DNA of 64,000 bases from Aptenodytes patagonicus (lineage: Eukaryota; Chordata; Aves; Sphenisciformes; Spheniscidae), in NCBI RefSeq assembly GCF_965638725.1, contig NC_134982.1, forward strand, positions 57,163,816-57,227,815. Reading direction: 5' to 3'. A program made the translations under genes and the position numbers. Below are positions 1 through 13,760 of this stretch, piece by piece (positions within the stretch are counted from its first letter, which is position 1; each line of letters starts with the position of its first letter). Under the pieces are notes generated by a model. It had not been told where the DNA came from. It saw only the letters and a program-made list of their open reading frames with translations, and did not search any database.

Positions 1-3000
1 ATATATCCTTTTCAAGTCATATTGCCATTCCAGTGCATGGCCAGATACATAAATCCCAGGTGGATTTAGATGGGATATCTACTTGTTGACACTATATTGA
101 GGAGTCTGTGTTGCAGGACTGGATCTGTAATGTAATAACCAAGAACTTTTTTGACAGAACTTGTTGGGTACAAACCACTTAATCATCTTGAATGTCTCTG
201 ACTCAAGCATGAAGTGACAAAATAATTAAGGTAATTAAGGACCTGTCTAGGCTGGACAGATATGGAGCAGACAAGGAAATAAGTGCCAACACACTCAGAC
301 AGGTGAGATGCACTACTGCCATCTCTATAGCTGGTTTTCATGTGCCATGGCCTGCCCATTGCTCAAGCACATGCAAACTGCTCAACAAGACCAGGTTCAG
401 TCCAATATTTTCCCAGTTAAACAAGACTTTTACCATTTTGGAGGGTGCCATAAACTTTTCTTCCTGCCTCCCAGCCAGGTTCCTCTCCCATTGCACACAG
501 CAGTCACATCAGTCACAAGGCACTTCCCTTCTTCAGTTCTCTTTAGCCCCTGCGAGCAAAAAAAACCAAAAGTACCTATCAAAACTAGACCTGAGGAGAG
601 CAGCCTTTTGTTTCTCCCTCTGCAGTAAGATCCAAGGCATAAAGTCAGGGGAGAGGAGTCTCTTTATGTGTGAGAGACAGGAACCGAGACATACAAAACC
701 TCTAGGGTTTTCTTAGCACTGCCTCCTGCTTTTGGGTCTGCAATGATCACACTTCAAATTAGAAATCTGTGATTTCAAGAAGAAATGGGAAAAAAATGTT
801 TCCTCTGTCTTGCAGTCAGCAGTCTTCAAAGCCAAGATTCAGATTTTCAGCAGGAATAATTTAACACATGCCGATGTCCAACAGGCAGGGAGGAGAGACA
901 AAATTGTGAAAAGTAGTAAGATTAGAGATGTGCAAGAAGGAGACAGAAACTTCCAGAGGATCCCGAACAATATATTACCAGATTTGATACCAGTTCAGTC
1001 TTTCTTCTTTTATTTTAAATCATGCTCTTGGAACATCAGTTTATACTGGGATCAAGTCTTTCACTGGTGGGACCAGGGTTTTGAACATCATGGCACTACT
1101 GGCAGGAGGACTTGCACAGCTTCCTTATACACAGTCATATAAACCAGCAACATGAAGTGACAACAGATCAGGAACAACTCTGGATTTAGCCATCCTAACT
1201 CTCTATTATCTTTTACTTCTTTTGTTCTGCTACAAGCAGGATCAAAGGATCCTGATCCTACAAGTATGTAACAATCCAATTATCCTTAGCCCCATTTTGG
1301 ATCAGTTTGTGGAGTCAGAGTAAGACTGTGTGTGCAGAAAAATGCCCAAGGCATGTGGCATAAGCGGACATTTTTCTGAACATATTGCAAGACTTCCCTT
1401 AATAAATTTTTAGATATTATCAGCTCTGTCTTTCAGCACCATGCTGTCAGTATTGCTGCAGTTAAACTGCCTATGGGCCAGGCCTGCTGCTTGGCAGTGT
1501 GTCCAGAACAAAGGGGCTGTATATTCTCCCCAGCTACCATAAAGCTGGAGACTATCATTGTTCTGCCCACATCCACCAGCTGGCATCAAGCCCTTTCTGA
1601 GCAACATAATGCTAAGGCCACATCTAGTCTAGGATTTAGACATATGATTTTAACTCGTTCAAGGTAATTAACATATTTCAAAATCAAGCAAACTGCTTGG
1701 ATCTGAGCTTGTTCTAAATTCAGCTCCAGCAGACCACCTTGGGAAGTCCAAGTGATTCTTAGCTAGAGTTGTGGGAGGCTCTAATTCATCTGAACAACAT
1801 TTACACATTTTAAAACCAAGGATGGAAAACAATTCTAATGAAATGGTGGGGAGAACACAGCAGCAGTTAAATGCTGCTCTGTGTGCATCTGACAGCAGCA
1901 CTGGAAAAAACTGGAAAGCTGCAGAGAATCTGAAATGAAACCAACAAAGTGCACATTGGATAGTTGGTAATTCACATGGATGCTTTTCTCATATGCAGCA
2001 AAGTGAATTATTTCTGTGTTGGCTCTGTGATATGCCTAACGCAGAGAGAAGAGTACCGGGTGGGGGTATTCGTGTGTTTCTCTTGCCTTGTTGCACAGAA
2101 CTGGACCACAGAGAAGTCCAGATGAATCAAGTCCTGCAAGCGCTGGTTCTTTTGCTGATGCAAGGATGGTGTGCTGTTGCCTTGGTATGCCTGTGCTTGG
2201 ATGCTGCTTGGGATAGTTTTCTCCCAGTCTGTGCCCATCTGCTTCTCATATAGCTGAGCCCACATCAGCCCCAGCCAACTCCCACTGCGGTCCTCTCCTC
2301 CAAAGGGCCTGTGGACCCCACTCACACCTGGGAGCTGTGCAGCAGCATCCCAAAGGAGGATGTGACACAGAAACCCTGGCACAGTGTTGGGCAGCACTCC
2401 CCTGAAGGGAAAGACTACATCCTCTGATGGACAGCAAGAGGGGGAAACTGCAGAAATGTCATCATCTCTGCTCGCAAGATTTTGTGTCTTTCTAACGCTG
2501 AGCCACGTTTTAGGGAGGAACACTGGAGGTTGACCGGATGGCACTGGGGATAGGAAACACTCACAGGCAGGTGCTTTCAACAGCCCTTATCCTCTTTATG
2601 CTCTCTAAGCATATCTCAGAGCAGTCCTATGTACTGCTGTTACTCAGAGCAACTGCTGGGACTGTAATGCACCAGCTGCACCTCTTTCCTGGGTATTCTC
2701 TACATTTGGGCTTTCCCACCATCATCTACATCTTGCAAGAGCCAGATTGAGAAGGAGATTTCACAGTCTCATGATAGCTATGTGCTTACTGAACAGCACT
2801 GTGTTGGCAGTCTTAAAAAAAAAAAAAAAGTATGTTATTTTTGATTGTGAGAAACTGGAAAAGTTTCTGAGAAACATCTCTTTTGGAATGCTATCAAATC
2901 ATTTCTTTATCAAAGTTTATCAAATCACCTAGACTAGCAGAGCCATGTGTCTCGTAGTGCCCCCTCAGTGAGACAGGATGTGATTTCTGCATTTGCAGCA

Positions 3001-6000
3001 AGCTATCTTTCACCACTCTCCACAGTCTGAGCAAACAGCAAATGCAGAATGATCAGCTGCAATTGCCATTACTGCTTTTAAAAAGCTTGTAGTGGCAAAT
3101 CAGGATGAGGCCGGGTGAACATGACACACCCACGGTGGAAATTAAATGGAATTTCAGGAGAAAACTTAATTCACAGAAACATCTCCACAATGCCCATTAT
3201 GCAGGAGTGATGTGGAAGACTAAGATATTACTATTGAACCATGTGTGGAAGTATTAACTCATGGTGAAACCCATGAAGCTAGTGGGCTAGTGTGGCCTGT
3301 TTGCAGTGGTACAGGTACATCAAGATATTACTGTGAAGTTTTTCCATTGTGATAAACTTGTTTTTGTGTAGGCAAACCCTGCGTCATGAATTGGTGAACT
3401 AGTGGAGAATTCTCTTGTATCTTTCATGTCTAAAATGTCTCCTCCTTAAACTGAAAGCGAACAAGAAAGCCAGAACAGAATAATACTGTAAAATGTTCAG
3501 CTCTGGTGTACTGTGCTCACTCTAGATTTGTTCATCTACAATTTCATCAATATAATATCTTGGTACTCTGCGGGTAGCAATTAACCTTTATCCAGCAAGC
3601 TCATTTATCACATTAGGTTTCCCAGGAAAGCAGCCCAGGCACAGAGGAGTACATTCTGATGCCCCGTATTTCCTCACTTAAGCAAGGCTAAGACTTTAAA
3701 AGAATTCGCTTATATTTCATTAACAACAAGGAGAAAGTTTTGTTACTCCATAAATATGCACCATCAGCAGGAAATAACACTGGCAACAAGAATTTCATTT
3801 ACTGAATTAATGTTTCTTTCTAGTTAGAGCTGCATTTTGTCAGTTTCATCTCTACACGTCTACTAGTTCCCTCTCCTTCTCCGAACCCAGAACTAGGTTG
3901 TTCTGTGGGGCAGGAGTCCCTGTGTCTCACTTCAACCATCTGTAGCCTTATGTCTAGTCCAGCAAAGACATCTGATTCCTGCCTACTTGGTAGGGCACGT
4001 CCAGCCTGCAATTCATCCAAAAGACAGATGACTAAGATGAGTGGACTGTATTGGAGATGCTTCTCTCTCCTCAACTGTGCTGGCTGTTTGGAGACAGCAC
4101 TCAGACTGTTTGGTTTATATTTTGGTTGTTAATGTGAAGACAGGGAGCTCCTGCTTTGGTGAGGTTTGTCCTGTAGCACCTGTCTATGCATTGCACTACA
4201 GTAATGCCATGGGGTGCCTGCTGGAATTGGGGTCCCAATGTGGCACACACCCTGCAAACAGACAGATCTGGACCTTTCCTAGAGAGACAAATGGCCTAAT
4301 TGGGCAAGACAGAAAAGCACAAAGAGGCAAAGTGGCTCCCTGAGCTCCAATACGTTTTTCTGGACATCACAACCTTTGACTGAGTTATAATAAAAGGAGA
4401 AAGACGAAAAGATCAAGAAAGTGTGCAAGAGAATGGGAAGAGTGTATTTACCATGAAATTATTCTAGTGGTGTCCTGGCCAAGTGCATGGTTTCTTCTTC
4501 AGAGTTATGGACTGGAGAGAGCACTTCTTTGGGCAGGTCATCCTTTTTTGTTTGTTCTCATGCTGGATGTTTTGGGCTGGACTTAACTTTGGGCTGGACT
4601 TACTTTAGATTAGTTCCTTGTTTCCTCTCTGTTTCTCACCTTCAGAGACATGGAGATTTTTTTTTACTGTCCCAGCAATACTCTAAAATTGCTGAATGAT
4701 GTTCCCCAGTCTGAAAAGCATTGAAGAGGAGCCAAGGAAAAATGGTTGTGCATTAAAATGCCAGCCTTTGTTCTGCTGGAAGGGGGCTGGGTAATGCACT
4801 GTCACACAAAGCCTTTATCCTAATGATGTCGGCTGTGAAAATTCACTGCCCACATGCAAAAGCGCTTCCTTTCCGTGGGCCTATATGAGTTCAAGCCTCA
4901 GCATTTCTGCCCTGGTGTGTGACCATCTCCCTGAAAGAAGAGAAGATTGCTAGGCAAAGAGCCAGACCTCCCTACACGGCAAGATATCCATGCATGGTCT
5001 TCCTACACATCCTGGAGATGGGGACTTGGGATCCTGCACCCGCGCAGCCCATGCCTCCTGCACACTGAGGCATCTTTGTGCTCTGCCCTCGCCTTGGCAC
5101 AGCCTAGCCTACAGAAAGCTCCCTGCAGCTGGCAAAATAGTTGGCACAATGGCTGTTATCCCACCTCTCCTCCACTGCCCAGCTTGGGAGAGGAGAGAAA
5201 GAGCAAGGCTGGATCTCATATTCTGAGTTATGGCTCTACCACCCCCCGTTGCTGTGGTGTCCCAGCAACACAGCCACCTGTGCATACAGTGACAACTAGT
5301 TGGGGCCATTAGCCCCTGGCATACCTCGACTCACTTTGGGAGCAGAAACCAAAGCAGAACAAAACAGTCTAGCTGAAGTACTACACTAAAAGAGAAAGGC
5401 ATAAAGTAAGTGATGCTCGAGCCAAGAAGAGTAAAAATCTGCCAGCCACCTAAGCAGAGCTGGTGCCAAGCACTCAAACCTCGCCACCACCTTCCTGCTG
5501 AATTCTTCACAGCCACCAGGTCCTGTCTGGATTTGGAGGGCATGGTGCAGCCATTCACCGTAGCCATGAAAAGCTGCTTCTGTGTGCAGAGTTGTCTGAC
5601 TGCTGGGGACTCCGAGCCAGTGAGCCTGGCTGTTCGCTGCCTCGCCCTGGCAGCCTGGCTTGCTACAGTGCACAGTGAAGGAAATGCAAGGTAATATTCT
5701 GAACAGGAGCAACCTGTTGCCTCATCACAGAACTTTGATCTCAACATGTATTTTATTCTCCTCGAAGCTATTTCTGGACCAGATGTGGGCACTGAAGCCT
5801 CACTTTTTAAATTAAACATTCTTCTTTCTCTCTTTTAGAAGAGAGACATTTAATTTCTTATATTAATTTCTCCAATAAAGCACACAGCACTTCTCGGCTG
5901 ATTAAGTGCCGTGCCACTCTTTGGCAGACAGCACTGTTGTGTAATTCCAACCTATTTACATTCCTCAGCTCTCCTTCTGAAATGCCAAGATTTCCCTTCC

Positions 6001-9000
6001 TTGCCAAATGATGAAAAGGATCTGCCAGCTGAGAGGTGGTTTTAAAATAATTGCAAGTACTAAAATGACAAGTAGAAAAAACCTTGTTGGTCAGAAAAAA
6101 CAGCTCTGACCAGTGCAGAACCATATCCCCCAGAAGAGCCCTTGTTGGTTTAGGGCCTGTTTTGAGTGATTCACCTGGTGACTTCTAATGTTAATCTGTG
6201 AAACAATGAAATCACCACGCTGTTTCAGCTCTAAGAGCTGCACACAACACAGAGCTTTTTGTAACGCTACTTGGATAAGAGAGGGGCAATGGTGTTCTGG
6301 ATGGTGCACGCTGTAGGTCCATCCTGTAAGGCTCCACATTAGTGCAGCATCCCTCAAGGGAGCTAACAGGTGGCATAGTACAGACAGCAGTCATGTCAAA
6401 GTCAAGGAGTGTCAGAGGTTTCCTGTGGTGTGCAAAGTTTTGAAGTCTCTGGCTGAAGGAAGACAAAATATGTCACTTGTCTTACCCCCACCTCCATGAG
6501 CTCAGTACTAGCTTTGCCTACATATTATTAAACTTCATTGCTTCATTGCTTCCCAAAGCGACAAGGTTTTCTGATCCCGACTTCAAGGTTTTCCTCTGTA
6601 ATCACAGAAATACAGCAGGATAGCATCAGAAGCCAGGTAAGAAAGGCTATCTGTTCAAAAGCCTTCTCTGTGGCATGAGATGAACATGAAGGGATACATC
6701 TGATGTAGACAAAAAAGAAAGAGTTGCTGTACAAAAGCCAGCTGGGACCTCTCACTCACCCCTATACAGAACATGAGGACTTTCCACTGAAAGGTAAAGA
6801 TGAGAGATGGACAGTGGAAGAAGCCCACAGGCCAGGACTGTGTGCCAGCAGAGACTGAATACCTGATCAGCCAGACCATGTCTCCAAGGAATGCACCATG
6901 TGTGGTAGATACTTGGACATCCACGCCAGCGACATCCAGCCCAAATCCCTTCTCCTACCTCACCTTTCCAAAGGGAGGCAGAAAACGGGGAGACCTCATC
7001 TGAGTTCCCTTGTAGTGCTGACAGTGGGGAGATGGGCTTTCTCCTCCAGAACAACAGTGACAGGGTGCTCGGAGGAGAAAAAACAGATTCCAAAAAAAAT
7101 CTGAAGTAGGGATCATTACATTCCACATCTCCCTGACGGACCTGATTGCTTTTGACTCTCATAGTGGGGGAGGCAGAGAAGGAAATCTGACCTTACCCAT
7201 GAGTAGGAAAATGGCTTATCACTCACAGTATCAACACCATGCTTGATTTATCAACACTACAGTGCATCCAGAACAGCACCCATCTGCATGAGGACAGTGT
7301 AAACAAGGGCATCTGGCAGGGTCCAAAGCTGCCTTTTAATTTTGAAGATACCGTGCCTCTGTAGCATGCATCGGTTTCTCAGAAAGACAATAATGTAATA
7401 CCTTTTTTTATAATAAGCTGTTTTATTATAATCTCTATGGTTTCACACCCTGTTATTATTCTTATATACTTAAGTGATATTTAACTTCAAGGGCAGTCTC
7501 AGTCATCTGCTCCAAATCTGTTTACATACATGTAAATTTCAAGCAACAGTGCCACTGTCAGCCAAAAGAAGGGAATATCCCTGTAGTCTGACAGTTTTGC
7601 TTTTCTATAGGAAAAAGAATGAGAAAACAAAAAAAAAGAGGAAAATATTTGCAAGCTTGGAATGAGAGTCCAGAATGAATGTCAAGAAACTCCCAGCAGC
7701 CATAACAAAAAGATCTTAAGTGTTTTCTTTTTCTTTATTTTTTTCCCCCAAAGGCTACATTAAAATAGGCATTTTTTTATCAAAGCTTTTGGGGTTTTCC
7801 AGAACACTGGGATCAATACTTCCTCTCCAAATACTTGGGCAATGAGTCACTGATCAAATGTCAGCCACAATTTATTCATTGTGCAATGTTCTGATCTCAA
7901 TGCAAGGCCTGCACTGCGAATATTCCTAGACTTACTAAGAGCCTATTCTGGTATTTCTCTCTCTCTAAATTGCTTTTGTTCTTGAATGTCACCAGAGCAT
8001 CTTAGTGGACACGTGCAGTCAAAGCAGTTTTCTTAAGACAGTCAGTTGTTTACTAAATAATTCCTCAGCTGCACAAAAGCCAAAAAGGGGCAGAAAAGTT
8101 CCAGAATGAAACAGCACTTCTATACAAATCGGTGTTGCTCATACCCTTCAGTTTCTGGAGGCAACTGGTGCCTTGCACTAAGCTTGCAGAGCATGCAGCA
8201 TGCTCAGGAGCTCACTCTGGGGATACACAGGGGGGCAGAAGGGCAGGTTGGTGTCTGCAGCTAAGTGAGTGACCTAGCTGGGAGTGGGCAAGCTGCAGAC
8301 CTCCTTGCCATGGGATATTGGTTGCTAAATGTTGATGTGCCTTCTGCACCCCTGCCAGCTCTCCACAGCATCACTTCCCCTCAGCACACTGCTGCAGAGC
8401 TCCCACGCTGCTGTCCCACCCCAACCTGTTGCCACTGCAGCACTGCTTTTTGAGGCTCCAAGGGCAGGGAATAATTTTCTCCCCTGGGGACAGTTAAATG
8501 CAGGTTTTCTGCAGCTGCCTGGTGCCTTGGTTCCTCGTCCCTGGCCAACCCTTTTTCTGCCAGGGTGGAAGAAGCAGTGAGCGGTGCCAGGAAAAGAGCT
8601 GACGTCCTCCCTGGTGGAGGAGAAGGGGAGACTGACTGGAGGCCATCACTGACAGACAATACTTCTGTGTTCTCCCACAACCTGGACAAATCTGGGGATG
8701 TCTGGTTGTCTGCTCCTGGAAAACCAAGCCGTTCCTTGAGCAATGGAAATAACGAAGCACATTTTCCAGTGTGTCTCCTGTGTGGGTTCAATTACACCTA
8801 ACACAAGCCCTCTCCTCAGCAGGAAAGTGAGCAGAGACTTCTTCGTCCCCCTCCTAGGACGGGGGAATGCAATTATCACTGAGATCTCTCCTCCTCTGTC
8901 AAACTGGGTCGGAACTGGCCAACAGATTCAAAACATGTTGGGACTACTGGGACACACACACCGTTACTGCATAACCTTCATTTTCTGAGGAAATCAGTCT

Positions 9001-12000
9001 GAAAATGTGTCTCTGCTCCTAAGCAAGCGGAATGGGTCCACCTCTCTCTCTTTACCTTCATGGTCATGTCTGGCTGTGCAGTTTCTCATTCAGTTTGTTT
9101 AGTTTACTACTCTGGATTTAATTTAAAGAATTAGTGTTACTAAAATTATACATGTAGTGGTATTTGCAGCTGTAATTGCATTAAAAGGAATGTGCAATTT
9201 TTTGTCACAAGGGATGGGGTGTGGGAGTGGAGAAAAAGAACAAGACCACTCCAAAGATTACTAGTAATAGAAGTAAACTTGGCTTTGATTTAGCCAGCAT
9301 CAGCCTGATGTATTTATAGATTTTCAATTACAAATATCACAGTTAGCCTGAAATGCATTCCTAATACTGCTTGGGAATTTAAATCACTGCCTTACTTTTT
9401 TTCTTATCTGTTTCAAGTCTGAGCACTTTAAAAAAAAAAAAAAAAAAAAGGAGACGAGGTAATGGTGTTAAAGTGGCCAGAAGAAGCAGATATCAGTTTT
9501 CTGTGCTATTGAGTTGCAAAGGTAACAAAGGACTGCCATTCAACACATTAAGAAATTAAATTTGGACTGGCAGTTTGGAACGGATTTTTCTGCAGCACGC
9601 AGCACTTTTCTGCACCAGGATTTGTTCTGGAACAGCTACTCCTGATGGTCCACTCCATGATAATGCTTGCTCCAGAGCAGATTAGATTAAATTAGTGTAC
9701 TTAGGCCAGCATGAGAATGGCTTACGCACAGGGAGCGAACCACAAATCACTCTTTTGCTTTATGTTAATCCCATAACATTAACCAAATTAATGTCCCTTT
9801 GCAGACAAACATTTGTTCTTTGTCGGCACAGGAACATTTGAGGAAATTAATTCAGAATAACTTTGAAAAGGGATTTGTTAAATTGCACTAAAGCCCTATG
9901 ACCTCAGTTTAGTTTAATTGGGCATTAATTCATTTAACTCAATGCTTGTCCTAAGTCAGTTAAACTCAGCAGAATTATGACCCTTTCAACTCTGAAAGAG
10001 AATGCCCACACAGTGCTCTCAGCAGTTCAATTACTGCAAGGGAAATGTACACCTTTTGTTTAATTTGGATCATTTTTCTTCAGTGTCCTGTGCTGACAAG
10101 TCCTCTGTGGTGGCCCAACAAGAGCAAAGTCCCACTGACTTGCAAAAGTCATAAGGATTTGACACCAGCGCTATAGCTCCCACCCTTGCTACATGCTACC
10201 CAGTGCCCCAGTCTCTCTCTGAGTACTGTGCCTAATACCACGGACACAACTCAGGGATGGAGCCAGTGGTCCCTTCTATTTGTACAGACATTAAACCACT
10301 CTGAGCTCACATAGGACTATTCAGAATAACTCAGTAGGGTTATTTTTGCCCTAGATACATGGCATGACTCATGTTATCAGCAGACCCTTTTTCTCAGGCA
10401 GTCTTTTCCACTGTCAAACAGCTAATAGGGTATTTTGCACAGGGAAGGTCTTAGTGACTTCTTGATGCATCCTTCTCCATGATAGCTGCAGACCAGACAT
10501 TACTTTTACTAGCAAACCTGTCCTAAGAAACACTGCACTGAAAGCCACAGCGTTTATGCCATCTGAAAATTGGAGACACTTTTCACATGTGGCAGGTTGC
10601 AGAAGCACAATCTTGACTTAGACACCCTCTTTCTTTGTGGTCTGGCAGGGGATGCTCCCACTCAGCTGAATGCTTTTGATAAAAATGTTCTTTCTTTCAG
10701 CATGGTGTCCTTAGCTCAAACAAAGACAAGGTGGTCTTTGGAGAGCTAGCAGGAGTTTCTTCCTGGTTTCTGGCCAAAAGGACTCTCTTTCACCTTGTCT
10801 ACTCCTTCCTTTGCAAGTCTGAGATTGCTTTGTCCCAAAAGCAAGGAAGAAACAAGCCATGGGCTCATGACTTAAGTCAAGAAAAGACATAAGTGGATGT
10901 GTAAATGTAGCAAACTAAAAGACTTGAGTGATGTGCAATAGCTGCATGTGGAATCACTGGATCCAGAGAGTTTGAAGGTCTGAATTTTTTATCATTTTAT
11001 GGATAAACATGACGAATTATCAGCTCTCCATTGCCTGTAGGCATCTCAGTGGAAATGGGGTTGAGGAGATGGCTGAAGAACAGCTTCAACAGAGGAAAAA
11101 CGATCCACAAAACTACACTGAGATCTACAGGATGCATAAGATGCCGAAGAAGCTCAACATGTTTAACCTGTCAGAGAGACGTTAAGAGGCAATCTCAGCC
11201 CATGCAATACAAGAGAATATATATGAGATCAGGTCATATCAATGCAGCAGGTAAGAGCGCTGTGGGGGCCTAAGAGTCAGGAACAGTTCTGAAAGAATGA
11301 AAATGGGCTAAGTAGCATCACAAAAGGGAGGTTAACTAGCCATTGCTGTGGGATATGGTAAAGTCTCTCTCTCTTAGGAATGCTCAAGAGAAGTTCCCTT
11401 TTCTGCAAGGTACATTTCCACCCCTCAAAATGCCTGGGAAGCAAGGACTTAACCGAGAAAAGTGTTACAGCCTTGCTGTACTTTGCCTTTGAGACTTTTC
11501 TGGTGTCCAGAAAGGCACATGCTCACCAAAGCTGTACTATACCCCACTGCGAAAACCAGTCCCACGGATGGATGTGGAGATGCACAAAGCACACAAGCTG
11601 CACAGAACAGCTGAGCCATACAAGGGGTGAACAATTAAAATATCTCCTTTTCTATCTGCTCCCAATACAGGTTTTTCTCCAGCATCTTGTGGAAGTTTGG
11701 CAGCTCTGGAGTAGAACTGGGAAAAACAGAAGATAAAAGCCAGCATAGGCATTTTGCTAAGAGCTTCTTACAAAATTCTCATTAATCATCCAGCAAGTCT
11801 ACATTCAAAACTCATCCAGCAAAATGTCTGCAATTTCTTTGTCTCAAGATGAAAGGGAGAGAATGGTAATACCGTTTCCTCTATCCAGAAAGGAAATGGG
11901 AGGAGGGTTGGCATAGATGTGTGTAAGAGAACAGTGGCTGGTGGAACATGTCACAGTGTCCTCTGCAAGCATACTATCAAGTGAATGTAGAAGAAGGTCA

Positions 12001-13635
12001 TTTCCCTGCTGGCTGTCAAAGAGACTAACCAGACCAGCAGCTGTATTGGTGAGCACAGCTCAAAAGAGGGCAAGGTCTTGTATTGACTGGTCACACTCTT
12101 TGTTTTGCTTGCATTGCAGTTTCAAGGCTTGCTAATTTAAAGGAAAAAAATTATATTCTAATGAATATACAACCATTGTAACAGCATCCAGACTGTGCAA
12201 GGCACTTTCTACCCAGACAAGACAGAGTTCTGCATAACCAGCTCCCACTTCAGGCTCTCCTGTAGGCATGCCCCTGCCCCTCATATTTGCAGCTATGCAC
12301 CATCAGCTTTCTCCAGCAGCTTGGCCTTACATGGCTTTTCAACCTGATCAGCAGGTACGCAGTGACTGTGTCTGGCTTGTAGATTCGCAGGGCCACAGGG
12401 AGGCAGCTGAATTGGGTGGATGGAAATCAATGGAGGACAACACCGGGAGGAGTCTGGGTATGAAACAGCCTGACAGCCATCGATTTTAAGGAGTTTAAAG
12501 GACTAAAATCTGGGGTTGCTCTTAGGTACTTGAGAAGAGGCAATGTGAAGGTCTACAGAGAGAGGTGAAATATACCAACTAAGGTTAGCTGTGACCTGCT
12601 CATGTCTTTGGAAAGCTTGCCTCTGCCTACTTGTGATACTGCATGCTGTGGAGTGAGCTCGTAACATCTGAGGCAGCACCCTGGGAGAAGCCAGTCATTT
12701 GTTATAGAGATCACTTGTCACATATAGTTGTCCTGTTAGACTGACCTGGATTTTCAGACTATCACTTCTCCACTCGTTCCTCACCTCTGCTGCTTCTCCA
12801 GGATCTTGACTGTTACTTGTTTTCCCTCTTAAAATTTGTGGTTCTCATGCAAGGGTTTTCCTCCCACCACAAAAGGCTCTGGCAGTCGCAGCACTGGGAA
12901 TGTCTGAGCAGGGGAAGGAGACAATAAATAGCAGAGTGCAAAGGTGCCCTTTGCTTGAACTGACAGCTCAGAAATTTGAGCTGAAGTGAGTTTCTGCCAG
13001 GTTTATAGGCAGGGACATCAGCCCAAGAACAGTAATTATTTTAGATGTATATCTCCAAAGAACAACAATCCCAAAGGAGGAATTATCCCTCTTACAGAAC
13101 ATACGAGCCCAGTACTCTATTGCATCAAGTCCAGTGAGATTCAAGTTGTATTAAGCCTAGTTTCCTTGGTTTGCCTTTCTTCCAGCATTTTGCTACTGCA
13201 GCAAAATTGCTTCTTCTTAATCAGTGATGACTTTACCAAGAGCAGACCTAAGGCTTCATAGAAAGCCACAAGCACACTTTGGAAACCTAGGCCTGTATCA
13301 GGCTTATCCTACCAACCTATGCTTGCACGGCTGTCTCTGGTGAGGAGTCGAACTGCTGGTGCTAACCCTGAAGATTCAGGGTGTATTTTCAGCAATGTCC
13401 TTCCTCCTCTCTCACTACTCCAGCTTCTGGCACCAGGTAGCCAAGACCGCAGGAGAGTAGCAGCTAAAGTCCTGGATGTGCTCAAATTTCTGAGTCTGGT
13501 CTTTGCAACATTTGGGCTTGAGGGAGTACAGTCACATATGTCTACGTGCCTCAGGGCATGCCCAAGGCTGTCTCATCTTGCAGCAGATCTTCCTCACTCT
13601 GGATGTGTACAAGCCCATACTACTAAGGGTGTTCC
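1..13635. other. Intergenic or intronic DNA without supported genes
   Basis: Open frames on both strands are short (up to 190 residues at 2008-2580 minus) and show no domain, splice-consistent homology or codon pattern that I recognise. An AT-rich block at about 9540-9990 with many TAAT/ATTA motifs looks like candidate regulatory DNA. Otherwise I see only short simple repeats, including an A-run near 2815 and a GCTTCATT repeat near 6534. Confidence 0.6.
9430..9449 (+). repeat. A20 homopolymer
   Basis: Twenty consecutive A bases. It might be the tail of an old retroposed insert, but no recognised element precedes it. Confidence 0.85.
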
Positions 13636-13760
13636 TTAGTTGTTAGCACATCACACAAGGAGCTGAGGAGTTGTGTTCAAATCCCCTGTTTGTCTGGAGA
13701 CACGTGAATCTGCAGCCTGCCTTGCTCAAGGAGCATATTTTCCCACCATGTTTCAGAGCC
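13636..13760 (+). mobile_element. Possible degenerate tRNA-derived SINE
   Basis: TTAGTTGTTAGCACATC resembles a worn box A, and GTGTTCAAATCCCC about 40 bases later resembles a box B. The spacing suits the head of a MIR-like or reptile tRNA SINE. It does not fold into an intact tRNA. Boundaries are guesses. Confidence 0.3.

Noticed and set aside
2008..2580. 190-residue minus-strand open frame
   Set aside because: No recognisable domain or homologue, no splice or promoter context, and composition like translated non-coding DNA; overlapping frames on both strands are equally long.
13660..13700. tRNA gene with box B-like GTTCAAATCC
   Set aside because: No intact box A or cloverleaf; at best a SINE relic.
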